Part shown: positions 31,442 to 40,594 of the stretch, piece after piece
Layout: each line of letters begins with the position of its first letter
Position numbering within the stretch: the first letter of the stretch is position 1
Source of the DNA: Streptomyces sclerotialus
Lineage (GTDB): Bacteria; Actinomycetota; Actinomycetes; Streptomycetales; Streptomycetaceae
Assembly: GCA_000719105.1 (NCBI GenBank)
Contig: JODX01000010.1
Location: 186,001 to 250,000 of the forward strand
Direction of reading: 5' to 3'
Length of the DNA stretch: 64,000 nucleotides
Program-made: the position numbers and the translations under genes
Notes under the pieces: generated by a model
The model's input: only the letters and a program-made list of their open reading frames with translations
The model's database searches: none
Told to the model about the DNA's origin: nothing

Positions 31442-31891
31442 GTGCTGAACGATCTCGACGAACGCATCGTGCACGCCCTCGCCGAGGACGCCCGCCGCTC
31501 CTACGCCGACATCGGCCAGCTGGTCGGCCTGTCCGCGCCCGCGGTGAAACGGCGCGTGGACCGGCTGCGCGCCACCGGTGCCATCACCGGCTTCACCGTC
31601 CGCGTGGACCCCGCCGCGCTCGGCTGGGAGACCGAGGGGTTCGTCGAGATCTACTGCCGCAGCAACACCTCGCCGGAGACGATCCAGCGCGGGCTCGAGC
31701 GGTACCAGGAGGTCGCGTCCGCCTCCACCGTGACCGGTGACGCGGACGCGATCGTGCAGGTCTTCGCCTCCGACATGCGCCACTTCGAGCGGGTGCTGGA
31801 GCGGATCGCGGGGGAGCCGTTCGTGGAGCGGACGAAGTCGGTGCTGGTGCTGTCGCCGCTGTTGCGGAGGTTCTCTTCCGGGGGCGCGTGA
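31442..31891 (+). CDS. Lrp/AsnC-family transcriptional regulator
   Basis: 149 residues: N-terminal helix-turn-helix (about 1-50, LDERIVHALAEDARRSYADIGQLVGLSAPAVKRRVDRL) and a C-terminal RAM ligand-binding domain (about 65-145), which in this family binds amino acids and builds dimers and octamers. GTG start, ten bases after the permease gene. It most likely senses the permease substrate and controls the permease promoter, which holds four phased CGCAA half-sites. A dispersed repeat follows its stop. Confidence 0.9.
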   Translation: MLNDLDERIVHALAEDARRSYADIGQLVGLSAPAVKRRVDRLRATGAITGFTVRVDPAALGWETEGFVEIYCRSNTSPETIQRGLERYQEVASASTVTGDADAIVQVFASDMRHFERVLERIAGEPFVERTKSVLVLSPLLRRFSSGGA

Positions 31892-31915
31892 GAGCCCGGG
31901 TGGGGGGTTGTGTGG

Positions 31916-31958
31916 CGGCTGCGGGTCTGTCGTGGCTGGTCGCGCAGTTCCCCGCGCC
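31916..31958 (+). repeat. Dispersed ~43-base repeat, copy 2
   Basis: Second copy of the block at 4250-4292, same orientation; 31931-31958 is identical to 4265-4292. It begins 24 bases after the stop of the Lrp gene. Confidence 0.75.
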
Positions 31959-31978
31959 TCCTCTGGGGCGCGGTGCCC

Positions 31979-31998
31979 GTGCCCAATTCGCTGGGCAC
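31979..31998 (+). terminator. Weak hairpin after the permease-Lrp operon
   Basis: GTGCCC and GGGCAC (31979-31984 with 31993-31998) pair around an 8-base loop. It may end the operon together with the GC-rich repeat before it. Confidence 0.4.
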
Positions 31999-32121
31999 GA
32001 CCGGCCCTGACGTCTACCATCCCGTCATGACCTGGCGACATTGATCTGCTGGCCGTACCTCCCGAGGGCCTCCCCGGGCGCCGTACTTCCGGTGTCCGAT
32101 ACGTCCCTGCGGGAAGGCCCC

Positions 32122-33333
32122 ATGACACTCTCACCTGCGCGTGTGCCCGGTACCGGCGCCGAAGTCCGGCGGCTGACGGCCACGCTGTACGGCTACGCGT
32201 TCCTCGACGACCTCGTCCTGCTCTACCCGGTGTACGCGCTGCTGTTCGCCGACACCGGTCTCACGGTCGGGCAGATCTCCTCCCTCTTCGTGCTCTGGTC
32301 CATGACCGGTGTCCTCTTCGAGATCCCGTCCGGCGTCTGGGCCGACACGGTCTCCCGGCGGCTGCTGCTGTGGGCCGGACCGCTGCTGGGCGCCTTGGGC
32401 TTCGGCTTATGGGTGCTGTTCCCCTCGTACTGGGCCTTCGCCGCCGGGTTCGTGCTCTGGGGCGTGCGCGGTGCCCTCGGCACCGGTGCGCTGGAGGCGC
32501 TGGTGTACGAGGAGCTCGACCGGCTCGGCGCGGCCGACCGCTACGCCCGGGTCATGGGCCGCTCCCAGGCCGCCGCGCTGCTGGGCGTGATGGCGGCCAT
32601 GGGGCTGGCCGGACCGGTCCTCGCCCTCGGCGGGTACGGGGCCGTGGGGCTGGCCAGCGTGCTCGCCTGCCTGCTCACCGCGGTGGTCGCCGCCCGGTTC
32701 CCCGAGCACCGGGACGGCGAGAAGAACCGGGGCGAGGGCGACGGCTGGGTCGCCACCCTGCGCGCCGGTCTCGCCGAGGCCCGCGGCAACCGCTCCGTGC
32801 GCGGCGCGCTGCTGCTCGTCCCGGCCGTCGCCGCCGTGTGGGGCGCGCTGGACGAGTACACGTCGCTGCTGGTGCGCGACACCGGGGTGGCCGACACCAC
32901 CGTTCCCTGGCTGCTGCTGCTCGTCTGGGCGGGAGCCACGGCGGGCGGGCTGCTGGCCGGCGCGGGGGAGCACCTGAACGACCCCGGGCTGGCCGCGCTG
33001 CTCGCGGGCTCCGCGGTGGCCCTGGCCGTGGGCGCGGCGGCGGGGACACCGGTCGCCCTCGTGCTGGTGGCCCTCGCCTTCGGCGGCTTCCAGCTCGCGC
33101 ACGTGCTGGCCGACGCCCGGCTGCAGCGGCGCATCGAGGGCAGTGGCCGCGCCACCCTCACCTCGGTGGCCGGAGTGGGCACCGAGGTGACCACCATCTG
33201 CGTGTACGGCGCGTACGCGGTGATCGCCTCGGCCACGAGCCACGGTTCGGCCTTCGCCCTGTTCGCGCTGCCGTACCTGGTGACAGGGCTGCTGCTGGTG
33301 GTCCGACGCCCGTTCGGCACGGACGCGCAATGA
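32122..33333 (+). CDS. MFS transporter
   Basis: 403-residue major facilitator protein with about 12 hydrophobic helices. GVWADTVSRRLLLWAGPLLGALGFGLWVLF includes the loop 2-3 signature (G-x-x-x-D-x-x-x-R-R). Substrate unknown; likely proton-coupled export or uptake of a small molecule. ATG at 32122 gives MTLSPARVPGTGAEVRRLTATLYG with GGGAAGG upstream; a longer in-frame version lacks a ribosome site. It lies between the permease-Lrp pair and the DavA/DavB pair on the same strand, so a shared function is possible but the 230-base gap upstream argues for its own promoter. Confidence 0.85.
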   Translation: MTLSPARVPGTGAEVRRLTATLYGYAFLDDLVLLYPVYALLFADTGLTVGQISSLFVLWSMTGVLFEIPSGVWADTVSRRLLLWAGPLLGALGFGLWVLFPSYWAFAAGFVLWGVRGALGTGALEALVYEELDRLGAADRYARVMGRSQAAALLGVMAAMGLAGPVLALGGYGAVGLASVLACLLTAVVAARFPEHRDGEKNRGEGDGWVATLRAGLAEARGNRSVRGALLLVPAVAAVWGALDEYTSLLVRDTGVADTTVPWLLLLVWAGATAGGLLAGAGEHLNDPGLAALLAGSAVALAVGAAAGTPVALVLVALAFGGFQLAHVLADARLQRRIEGSGRATLTSVAGVGTEVTTICVYGAYAVIASATSHGSAFALFALPYLVTGLLLVVRRPFGTDAQ

Positions 33334-33479
33334 ATCGCCGCCGGAGCCGCTGAGCACGCAACGATTCGCCCGGCGGTGCGCAACGGCTCCCGCTTGTCGG
33401 GCCGAACGGGCCGACCGTACCGTCTAACTGGCCCGTCGGCCCCTTCCCTTCTGCTGCTCCGTACCGGTGAGGAACACCC

Positions 33480-34286
33480 ATGCGCATCGCCCTGCTCCAG
33501 AGCTCCGGCCGCCCCGGCTCGGTCGCCGGGAACCTGGAGGTTCTCGACGAGTCCGCGGGCCGGGCCGCGGCTGCCGGGGCCGGGCTGCTCGTCGTGCCGG
33601 AAATGTTCCTCACCGGGTACGCGATCGGCGACGGCGTCGGCCGGCTGGCCGAGCCCGCCGACGGCGACTCCGCGGACGCGGTCGCGGAGATCGCCGGACG
33701 GCACGGCCTCGCGATCGCCTACGGCTACCCGGAGCGGGCCGGCACGGACGAGGGTGCGGCGGTCTTCAACTCCGTGCAGCTCGTCTCCGCCGACGGCGTC
33801 CGTCTCGCGAACTACCGCAAGACCCACCTCTTCGGCTGCTTCGAACGCGACCACTTCACCCCGGGCGAGCAGCCGGTCGTCCAGGCGGAGCTGAACGGCC
33901 TCCGCGTCGGCCTGATGATCTGCTACGACGTGGAGTTCCCGGAGAACGTCCGCGCCCACGCCCTCGCGGGCACGGACCTCCTGCTCGTGCCCACGGCGCA
34001 GATGCACCCCTTCCAGTTCGTCGCCGAGAGCCTCGTTCCGGTGCGCGCCTTCGAGAGCCAGATGTACCTCGCGTACGTCAACCGGGTCGGCCGGGAGGGC
34101 GAGTTCGACTTCGTCGGGCTCTCCACGCTCGCCGGACCGGACGGGGTCGCCCGCACCCGCGCCGGACGCGGCGAGGACCTGGTGTTCGCCGACCTCGATC
34201 CGCAGTTCCTGGCCGCCTCGCGCGAGGCGAACCCGTACCTGGAGGACCGCAGGCCCGGTCTCTACGGATCGCTCGTCCGACGGTAA
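33480..34286 (+). CDS. DavA-like omega-amidase (carbon-nitrogen hydrolase)
   Basis: Nitrilase-superfamily amidase. The protein closely follows 5-aminopentanamidase DavA of Pseudomonas as I remember it: MRIALLQS start, VVPEMFLTGYAIG, AIAYGYPERAG, NYRKTHLFG, MICYDVEFPENVR. The Glu-Lys-Cys triad is E41, K114 and C148. 268 residues, the family length. It is followed after 67 bases by a DavB-like monooxygenase, the same pairing as in Pseudomonas lysine breakdown, so it most likely hydrolyses the amide that DavB makes (5-aminovaleramide to 5-aminovalerate). Other amides such as indole- or phenylacetamide cannot be excluded. Confidence 0.85.
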   Translation: MRIALLQSSGRPGSVAGNLEVLDESAGRAAAAGAGLLVVPEMFLTGYAIGDGVGRLAEPADGDSADAVAEIAGRHGLAIAYGYPERAGTDEGAAVFNSVQLVSADGVRLANYRKTHLFGCFERDHFTPGEQPVVQAELNGLRVGLMICYDVEFPENVRAHALAGTDLLLVPTAQMHPFQFVAESLVPVRAFESQMYLAYVNRVGREGEFDFVGLSTLAGPDGVARTRAGRGEDLVFADLDPQFLAASREANPYLEDRRPGLYGSLVRR

Positions 34287-34353
34287 GGGTCCGTCCCCCC
34301 CACAGCTTGTCAGCTCCCCCCGGTTCTTCGTTCGTGCAAGGAGTCCGCACCCC

Positions 34354-36048
34354 ATGACGTCCACGGTGCCCAACGCCGTCCAGCACACCGACGCGCAGCC
34401 GCCGATCACCATGTTCGGCCCGGACTTCCCGTATGCCTACGACGACTTCCTCGCCCACCCGGCGGGCCTCGGGCAGGTCCCCGCGACCGAGCACGGCACC
34501 GAGGTCGCCGTCATCGGCGGCGGGCTGTCCGGCATCGTGGCCGCGTACGAGCTGATGAAGATGGGGCTGAAGCCCGTCGTGTACGAGGCCGACCGGATCG
34601 GCGGGCGGCTGCGCACCGTCGGCTTCGACGGCTGCGACCCGTCGCTCACCGCCGAGATGGGCGCCATGCGGTTCCCGCCGTCCTCCACGGCCCTCCAGCA
34701 CTACATCGACCTGGTGGGGCTGGAGACCAGGCCCTTCCCCAACCCCCTCTCGCCGACCACGCCCTCGACCGTCGTCGACCTCAAGGGCGAGACCCACTAC
34801 GCCGAGACCCTCGACGACCTGCCCCAGGTCTACCGGGACGTGGCGGACGCCTGGGCGCGCTGCCTGGAGGAGGGCGCCGACTTCTCCGACATGAACCGGG
34901 CGATGCGGGAGCGCGACGTACCGCGCATCCGCGAGATCTGGTCCCGGCTCGTCGAGAAGCTCGACAACCAGACCTTCTACGGTTTCCTCTGCGACTCGCC
35001 GGCCTTCAGGTCCTTCCGGCACCGGGAGATCTTCGGCCAGGTCGGCTTCGGCACCGGCGGCTGGGACACCGACTTCCCGAACTCCATCCTGGAGATCCTC
35101 CGCGTCGTCTACACCGAGGCCGACGACCACCACCGCGGCATCGTCGGCGGCTCCCAGCAGCTCCCGCTGCGGCTGTGGGAGCGCGAGCCGGAGAAGATCG
35201 TGCACTGGCCGTACGGCACCTCGCTGGCCACGCTGCACGAGGGGGGCGAGCCCCGCCCGGCCGTGACCCGGCTGCACCGCACCGCGGGCAACGGGATCAC
35301 CGTCACGGACGCGCACGGCGACATCCGTACGTACCGCGCGGCGATCTTCACCGCCCAGTCCTGGATGCTGCTGTCCAAGATCGCCTGCGACGACGCGCTC
35401 TTCCCGATCGACCACTGGACCGCCATCGAGCGCACGCACTACATGGAGTCCAGCAAGCTGTTCGTGCCGGTCGACCGGCCGTTCTGGCTGGACAAGGACG
35501 AGGACACGGGGCGCGATGTCATGTCGATGACGCTGACGGACCGGATGACGCGCGGGACGTACCTCCTGGACGACGGCCCGGACAAGCCCGCCGTCATCTG
35601 CCTCTCCTACACCTGGTGCGACGACAGCCTGAAGTGGCTGCCGCTGTCCGCGAACGAGCGGATGGAGGTCATGCTGAAGTCGCTCGGCGAGATCTATCCG
35701 AAGGTCGACATCCGGAAGCACATCATCGGCAACCCGGTGACCGTCTCCTGGGAGAACGAGCCGTACTTCATGGGCGCGTTCAAGGCCAACCTGCCGGGCC
35801 ACTACCGCTACCAGCGGCGCCTGTTCACGCACTTCGTGCAGGACCGGCTGCCCGAGGACAAGCGCGGCATCTTCCTCGCCGGCGACGACATCTCCTGGAC
35901 GGCGGGCTGGGCCGAGGGCGCCGTCCAGACCGCGCTCAACGCGGTCTGGGGCGTCATGCACCACTTCGGCGGCGCGACCGACCCGTCCAACCCCGGGCCC
36001 GGTGACGTGTACGACGAGATCGCGCCGGTGGAACTGCCGGAGGACTGA
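34354..36048 (+). CDS. DavB-like flavin monooxygenase (L-lysine 2-monooxygenase / L-amino acid oxidase family)
   Basis: FAD enzyme of the amine-oxidase fold that converts an L-amino acid oxidatively to an amide one carbon shorter. 564 residues, close to DavB (~560). The N-terminus (ITMFGPDFPYAYDDFLAHPAGL) is typical of this branch; the FAD-binding motif GGGLSGIVAAYELMKMGLKPVVYEA starts near residue 55; GGRLRT follows. C-terminal AGDDISWTAGWAEGAVQTALNAVWG binds FAD. Strong agreement across its length with DavB, weaker expectation for Trp 2-monooxygenase (IaaM), which has the same fold. It is co-directional with the DavA-like gene and converges on the next gene, with a four-base gap. Confidence 0.86.
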   Translation: MTSTVPNAVQHTDAQPPITMFGPDFPYAYDDFLAHPAGLGQVPATEHGTEVAVIGGGLSGIVAAYELMKMGLKPVVYEADRIGGRLRTVGFDGCDPSLTAEMGAMRFPPSSTALQHYIDLVGLETRPFPNPLSPTTPSTVVDLKGETHYAETLDDLPQVYRDVADAWARCLEEGADFSDMNRAMRERDVPRIREIWSRLVEKLDNQTFYGFLCDSPAFRSFRHREIFGQVGFGTGGWDTDFPNSILEILRVVYTEADDHHRGIVGGSQQLPLRLWEREPEKIVHWPYGTSLATLHEGGEPRPAVTRLHRTAGNGITVTDAHGDIRTYRAAIFTAQSWMLLSKIACDDALFPIDHWTAIERTHYMESSKLFVPVDRPFWLDKDEDTGRDVMSMTLTDRMTRGTYLLDDGPDKPAVICLSYTWCDDSLKWLPLSANERMEVMLKSLGEIYPKVDIRKHIIGNPVTVSWENEPYFMGAFKANLPGHYRYQRRLFTHFVQDRLPEDKRGIFLAGDDISWTAGWAEGAVQTALNAVWGVMHHFGGATDPSNPGPGDVYDEIAPVELPED

Positions 36049-36052
36049 CCTC

Positions 36053-36982
36053 TCAGACCCCGGCCGCCCGCGCCTTCTCGTACACCTCGGCCGCCACGTT
36101 CTCGAGTTCCCGGGCGTCGCGCGTGGAGCCCTGCAGATCGATGAGGATCTCCTCCAGGCCGATACCGGCGTGGGCCACGAGGTCCTCGACGATCTGGTCG
36201 GCGTCGCCCTGGAAGGGGCGGCGGTCGGCGCCGGAGTACGGCTTGGCGCTGTACTGCGTGTTGACCCGCAGCACCGTACGGAGCGGCTCCGTGCGTCCGC
36301 GCTCGGCGGCGAGGTCCCGCAGCGTCCGCCACTGCGCGGCGAGCTGCTCGACGCCCATGCCGACCGGCAGCCAGCCGTCGGCCCGGTCGACGAGCCGGAT
36401 CTGCGCCCTCCGCGTGTTCGCGGCGAGCAGGATCGGGATCGGCCGGGCGGGCTTGGGCCCGACCACGGCGGACGCGATCTTCGTGTGCTCCCCGTCGTAC
36501 GTCACCGGATCGGGGCCCCACACCGCACGGCACACCCCGATCACCTCGTCCAGGACCCGGCCGCGCTCCTCGAAGGGCCGTGCCGACGCGGCCGCGTACT
36601 CGTCGAGGGACCAGCCCGTGCCCAGGCCCGCGACGACGCGGCCGCCGCTCGCCGCGTCCAGCGAGGCCAGCGCCTTGGCCAGCTGGAACGGTCCGTGCAG
36701 CGGGGCTACCAGCACGCTCGTGCCGAGGGAGGCCCGTTCCGTGGCGGAGGCGGCGAGGGTGAGGGTGACCAGGGGGTCGGCCACCCCGCGGTACTGGTCC
36801 GGCCAGGGGAGGCCCTCGATGCCGTACAGGCCCTGGGTCGCCGGTTCGGGGAACAGGATCCGCTCGAACACCCACAGGCTCTCGTAGCCGATCCGCTCGG
36901 CCGTCCGGGCCACGTCGGGAACGTCCTTGCCCAGGTCGTACTGCCGCATCTGCGGGAGACCGAGTCCGAGTCGTGTCGCCAT
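36053..36982 (-). CDS. F420-dependent LLM-class oxidoreductase
   Basis: Luciferase-like TIM-barrel oxidoreductase, 309 residues. The pattern of LGLGLPQMRQYD, LVTLTLAASATERASLGTSVL, RVVAGLGTGWSLDEYAA and PIPILLAAN is that of the F420-dependent actinobacterial branch. Substrate unknown. It converges on davB with only four bases between stop codons. A promoter is expected in the 37000 region on the minus strand. Confidence 0.87.
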   Translation of the reverse strand: MATRLGLGLPQMRQYDLGKDVPDVARTAERIGYESLWVFERILFPEPATQGLYGIEGLPWPDQYRGVADPLVTLTLAASATERASLGTSVLVAPLHGPFQLAKALASLDAASGGRVVAGLGTGWSLDEYAAASARPFEERGRVLDEVIGVCRAVWGPDPVTYDGEHTKIASAVVGPKPARPIPILLAANTRRAQIRLVDRADGWLPVGMGVEQLAAQWRTLRDLAAERGRTEPLRTVLRVNTQYSAKPYSGADRRPFQGDADQIVEDLVAHAGIGLEEILIDLQGSTRDARELENVAAEVYEKARAAGV

Positions 36983-37052
36983 GCCCTGCGCTCCTTCGCG
37001 AAGAGGTCCGGGCCTCGAACTTACCTCCGCGGTGAGGAAGTTGAGGGTGATA

Positions 37053-37727
37053 TCAGTCAGGCAGAGGCGTGAGCAGCATCCGTCCCGCGAAGCCCGCCGC
37101 CGTGTCCAGGCGCCGGGCGAACTCCTCGGCCAGCTCCGGCAGTCCGCGCAGCGCCCAGAGCGCCCGGGCCGCCGACCAGGCGGCGTCGCGTGCCCGCTCC
37201 AGGCTCCACGCGCCGAGCAGATGGGTGAGCGGATCGGCGACCTGGAGCAGATCGGGACCCGGCATCAACTCCTCGCGGATGTGCTCCTCCAGAGCCACGA
37301 GGATGTCGCCGACGCGGTCGTACTCGTCCTCCAGGTCGATGGGTTCGCAGCCGAGCGAGCGGCAGGCGTCCACGACGGCGAGTGCGAGGTCGTGCCCGAT
37401 GTGGGCGTTGATGCCCGCGAGCGCGAACTGCAGCGGACGGACCCCGGGATGGCGCCGGAACTGCACCAGCGGCCGCCAGCAGGCGGTCGGGTGAGTGCCC
37501 TCGGCCACTGTCAGGTAGCGCTCGGCGAACCGTACGTCCAGCGTGACCGCGGCCTCGGCGTCCGGAAAGCGACCCGCCTCCACATGCCGGCCGACCGCTT
37601 CGGTGACGGCGAGGTAGACGCGGTTGAAGACGGCGATCCCGTCGCGTTCCGGAAGGGCCGAGTCCAGGGCACGCATACGGGAGACGACCCGGTGGACGGG
37701 GGTGGTGAAATGTGCCGACTGCGCCAT
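37053..37727 (-). CDS. DUF5995-like protein
   Basis: Function unknown. 224 residues, no signal peptide. LQFALAGINAHIGHDLALAVVDACRSLGCEP and the acidic, mostly helical layout fit the DUF5995 family found in Streptomyces and Myxococcota. The conserved HIGHDL histidines could bind metal (inference). ATG at 37727 gives MAQSAHFTTPVHRV; a GTG/ATG 72 bases further up would add 24 residues that overlap the start region of the divergent cellulase. No strong ribosome site is visible for either. Confidence 0.72.
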   Translation of the reverse strand: MAQSAHFTTPVHRVVSRMRALDSALPERDGIAVFNRVYLAVTEAVGRHVEAGRFPDAEAAVTLDVRFAERYLTVAEGTHPTACWRPLVQFRRHPGVRPLQFALAGINAHIGHDLALAVVDACRSLGCEPIDLEDEYDRVGDILVALEEHIREELMPGPDLLQVADPLTHLLGAWSLERARDAAWSAARALWALRGLPELAEEFARRLDTAAGFAGRMLLTPLPD

Positions 37728-37828
37728 GAGGGCAGGGTCCCAGCCGTACGCTGACCGGAGTGCCGCCGTGCCGGACGCTTCCCCGGAACGGGGGAACACG
37801 CCGCGGCGCGGGGAGGGGGGAACAGCAG

Positions 37829-39163
37829 GTGTCAGGCTCGCGTGCGCGCTCTGCGGACGGGTGGAGGCCGGAGCGCGGGGCCGAGCGGGGGAGCGGGCCC
37901 GGAGCCGGGTGGAGGTCCGAGCCCGGAGCGGAGCGAACGGCCGTCCGGCGAGCCGGGCGAACGGCAGGGCGCGGGGCCGGGCGAAAGGCCGCCCGCCGCG
38001 GGCGTGCCCCGCTGCGCGGCGCCATGGTGGCAGCCGCCTCGGTCGTGACCGCAGTCGGCACCGTCGCCGGGCTGCTGACCGCCCTGGACGGTGACGGCCG
38101 CCGGGACGAGGCGCGTCCCGTGGTGACTCGCTCGCCCCGTCTCGCGCCGCTGCCCGCCGTGCCGTCCGCCTCGCCCACCGCGACCGCCACCCCCACCCCG
38201 ACGCCCTCGGCCTCGCCGTCCCCGTCGCGGACCACGCGGAGGCCGAGCCCGTCGCCCACGCGGCAGGAGCGGGCGGACCGGGCGGAGCCGGCGACCACGG
38301 CCGGCCGTCTGTACCGGCACCCCGACTCCCAGCTCCTCGACTGGGTCGCCGCGCACCCCGGCGACCCCCGGCAGCCGGTCATGGAGTCCAGGATCGGCGC
38401 GCACCCGGCCGCGGTCTGGTTCACCGACGGCACACCGTCCACGATCACCTCGCGGGTCGGCGCGGTCACCTCGGGCGGGGCCGCGCAGGGCCGGGTCCCG
38501 GTCGTGGTGGCGTACGCGATCCCGGACCGGGACTGCGGCGGGGCCTCGCAGGGCGGAGCGTCCGACCTGGCGGCGTACGACGCGTGGATCGACGCGTTCG
38601 CCGACGGGCTCGGCACCGGCGAGGTCTTCGTGATCCTGGAGCCCGACGCCATCGCCCAGGCCGACTGCCTCGACGCCGGCGAGCGCGCCGACCGCTTCGC
38701 GTCGCTGGCCCGCGCGGGCCGCGTGCTGAAGGCGGCGAACCCCCGGGCGCGGGTCTACCACGACGCCGGGCACTCCGCGTGGAACGCGCCGGGCCGGCAG
38801 GCCGCGCTGCTCAGGCAGGCGGGCGCCGCCTCGGCCGCGTCCTCCGACGGGGTGTTCAGCAACGTGTCCAACTTCAACCCGACGAGCGCCGAGGTCGCCT
38901 ACACCCGGCGGGTGCTGGACGGCCTCGGCGGCCCCGCGGGCCTGGGTGCCGTCATCGACACCAGCAGGAACGGCAACGGCGCCCCGGCCGGCGGCGAGTG
39001 GTGCGACCCGGACGGCCGCAAGCTCGGCCGGACGCCCACCCTTGCGACCGGTGAGGCCCGCATCGACGCCTACCTGTGGGTCAAGCTGCCGGGCGAGTCC
39101 GACGGCTGCCGGGGCGCGGCGGGCGAGTTCTCGCCCGACTACGCCTACGACCTGGCGCGCTGA
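37829..39163 (+). CDS. Secreted or membrane-anchored GH6 family cellulase-like glycosidase
   Basis: Glycoside hydrolase family 6 (endoglucanase/cellobiohydrolase) acting outside the cell on beta-1,4-glucan. 444 residues. An Arg/Gly-rich cytoplasmic start (about 1-60) precedes a hydrophobic segment (AMVAAASVVTAVGTVAGLLTAL, about 65-86), then a Ser/Thr/Pro linker, and from about 155 the catalytic domain: VVVAYAIPDRDCGGAS, FVILEPDAIAQADC, YHDAGHSAWNAP and IDTSRNGNGAPAGGEWCDP, with acid Asp residues in the first two. Long charged start and missing cleavage motif suggest a membrane anchor. GTG at 37829 with GGAGGGGGG upstream. Confidence 0.88.
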   Translation: MSGSRARSADGWRPERGAERGSGPGAGWRSEPGAERTAVRRAGRTAGRGAGRKAARRGRAPLRGAMVAAASVVTAVGTVAGLLTALDGDGRRDEARPVVTRSPRLAPLPAVPSASPTATATPTPTPSASPSPSRTTRRPSPSPTRQERADRAEPATTAGRLYRHPDSQLLDWVAAHPGDPRQPVMESRIGAHPAAVWFTDGTPSTITSRVGAVTSGGAAQGRVPVVVAYAIPDRDCGGASQGGASDLAAYDAWIDAFADGLGTGEVFVILEPDAIAQADCLDAGERADRFASLARAGRVLKAANPRARVYHDAGHSAWNAPGRQAALLRQAGAASAASSDGVFSNVSNFNPTSAEVAYTRRVLDGLGGPAGLGAVIDTSRNGNGAPAGGEWCDPDGRKLGRTPTLATGEARIDAYLWVKLPGESDGCRGAAGEFSPDYAYDLAR

Positions 39164-39187
39164 GCCGGCGCGCCGGGCCGGGGGCGC

Positions 39188-40594
39188 TCAGCGGCGCTCG
39201 GCGCGCGGGGACTCCGCGTCCGACTCGGTGTCGTACGAGGAGGTTCCCTCGTCCAGCAGCGGCTCCTGCTTCTTCAGGTGCTCCGGGGCGAACGCCCGCA
39301 GCACGTGGTAGCCGGTGATCACGACGATCGTGCCGAGCGCGATGCCGCTCAGCGAGAAGTTGTCGGTGAAGTCCATGGAGACGTTGCCGACGCCGATGAT
39401 GATGCCCGCCGCGGCCGGCACCAGGTTCAGCGGATTGCGCAGGTCCACCTTGGCGTTGATCCAGATCTGGGCGCCGAGCAGGCCGATCATGCCGTACAGG
39501 ATGACCGTGATGCCGCCGAGGACACCGCCCGGGATCGCGGCCACGACCGCGCCGAACTTCGGGCACAGGCCGAAGAGCAGCGCGAAGACCGCCGCCGCCC
39601 AGTACGCGGCCGTCGAGTAGACACGGGTCGCCGCCATCACGCCGATGTTCTCGGAGTACGTGGTGTTGGGCGGGCCGCCGAGCGCCGTGGAGAGCATGGA
39701 GCCCACGCCGTCCGCCGAGATCGCCGTGCCCAGCTTGTCGTCCAGCTTGTCGCCGGTCATCTCGCCGACCGCCTTGACGTGCCCGGCGTTCTCCGCGACC
39801 AGCGCGATCACGACCGGCAGCGCCACGAGGATCGCCGACCACTCGAACGTGGGGCCGTGGAAGTCGGGCAGGCCGATCCAGGCCGCGTCGCCGACGCCGG
39901 AGAGGTCGAGCCGCCAGTGGTCGGTGACCTTGCCGCTCGCGTCCATGGAGTTGATCTTGCCGAAGACCAGGTCGAAGACCCAGGAGATGCCGTACCCGAA
40001 GATCAGGCCCAGGAAGATCGCGATCCGGGACCAGAAACCGCGCAGGCAGACCACCGCCAGACCGGTGAACAGCATCACCAGCAGCGCCGTCCACTGGTCC
40101 TGCGGCCAGTACGTGGCGGCGGTGACCGGGGCGAGGTTGAAGCCGATGAGCATGACGACCGCGCCGGTCACGATCGGCGGCATCGCGGCATGGATGACTC
40201 GCGCGCCGAACTTCTGCACGGCGAGCCCCACCAGGAACAGTGCGACGCCGACGACGAACACCGCGCCCGTCACCGTCGCGCTGGTGCCGCCCTGTGCGCG
40301 GATCACCGCGGCGACGCCCACGAACGACAGCGAGCAGCCGAGGTAGCTGGGCACCCGGCCGCGGGTGGCGAGCAGGAAGATCATGGTCGAGACGCCCGAC
40401 ATCATGATCGCGAGGTTGGGGTCGAGGCCCATCAGGACGGGCGCGACGAAGCTCGCCCCGAACATCGCGACCACGTGCTGGGCGCCGAGCCCGGCGGTAC
40501 GCGGCCACGAGAGCCGCTCGTCGGGGCGGACGACCGCTCCGGGCGCGGGGGTGCGCCCGTCTCCGTGCAGCTTCCAGCGGACGCCGAGATCCAT
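39188..40594 (-). CDS. Uracil/xanthine permease, NCS2 family
   Basis: Membrane uptake protein for uracil (UraA type). 468 residues with about 14 hydrophobic segments. The family signature with the substrate-binding glutamate reads VIALVAENAGHVKAVGEMTG, and the second GGPPNTTYSENIGVMAATRV motif is the UraA-like hallmark. The C-terminus (LLDEGTSSYDTESDAESPRAERR) is charged and cytoplasmic. ATG at 40594. I looked for a PyrR-binding loop in its leader and did not find one. Distance to the pyr operon is 25 kb. Confidence 0.93.
   Translation of the reverse strand: MDLGVRWKLHGDGRTPAPGAVVRPDERLSWPRTAGLGAQHVVAMFGASFVAPVLMGLDPNLAIMMSGVSTMIFLLATRGRVPSYLGCSLSFVGVAAVIRAQGGTSATVTGAVFVVGVALFLVGLAVQKFGARVIHAAMPPIVTGAVVMLIGFNLAPVTAATYWPQDQWTALLVMLFTGLAVVCLRGFWSRIAIFLGLIFGYGISWVFDLVFGKINSMDASGKVTDHWRLDLSGVGDAAWIGLPDFHGPTFEWSAILVALPVVIALVAENAGHVKAVGEMTGDKLDDKLGTAISADGVGSMLSTALGGPPNTTYSENIGVMAATRVYSTAAYWAAAVFALLFGLCPKFGAVVAAIPGGVLGGITVILYGMIGLLGAQIWINAKVDLRNPLNLVPAAAGIIIGVGNVSMDFTDNFSLSGIALGTIVVITGYHVLRAFAPEHLKKQEPLLDEGTSSYDTESDAESPRAERR

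Noticed and set aside
33480..36048. Indole-3-acetamide (auxin) pathway IaaM/IaaH
   Set aside because: The monooxygenase fold fits, but the amidase is of the nitrilase type seen in DavA and not the amidase-signature IaaH type, and the monooxygenase resembles DavB more closely. Kept only as an alternative substrate.
36580..36762. Small plus-strand ORF inside the LLM oxidoreductase gene
   Set aside because: Arg/Pro-rich shadow of the minus-strand gene with no independent signal.
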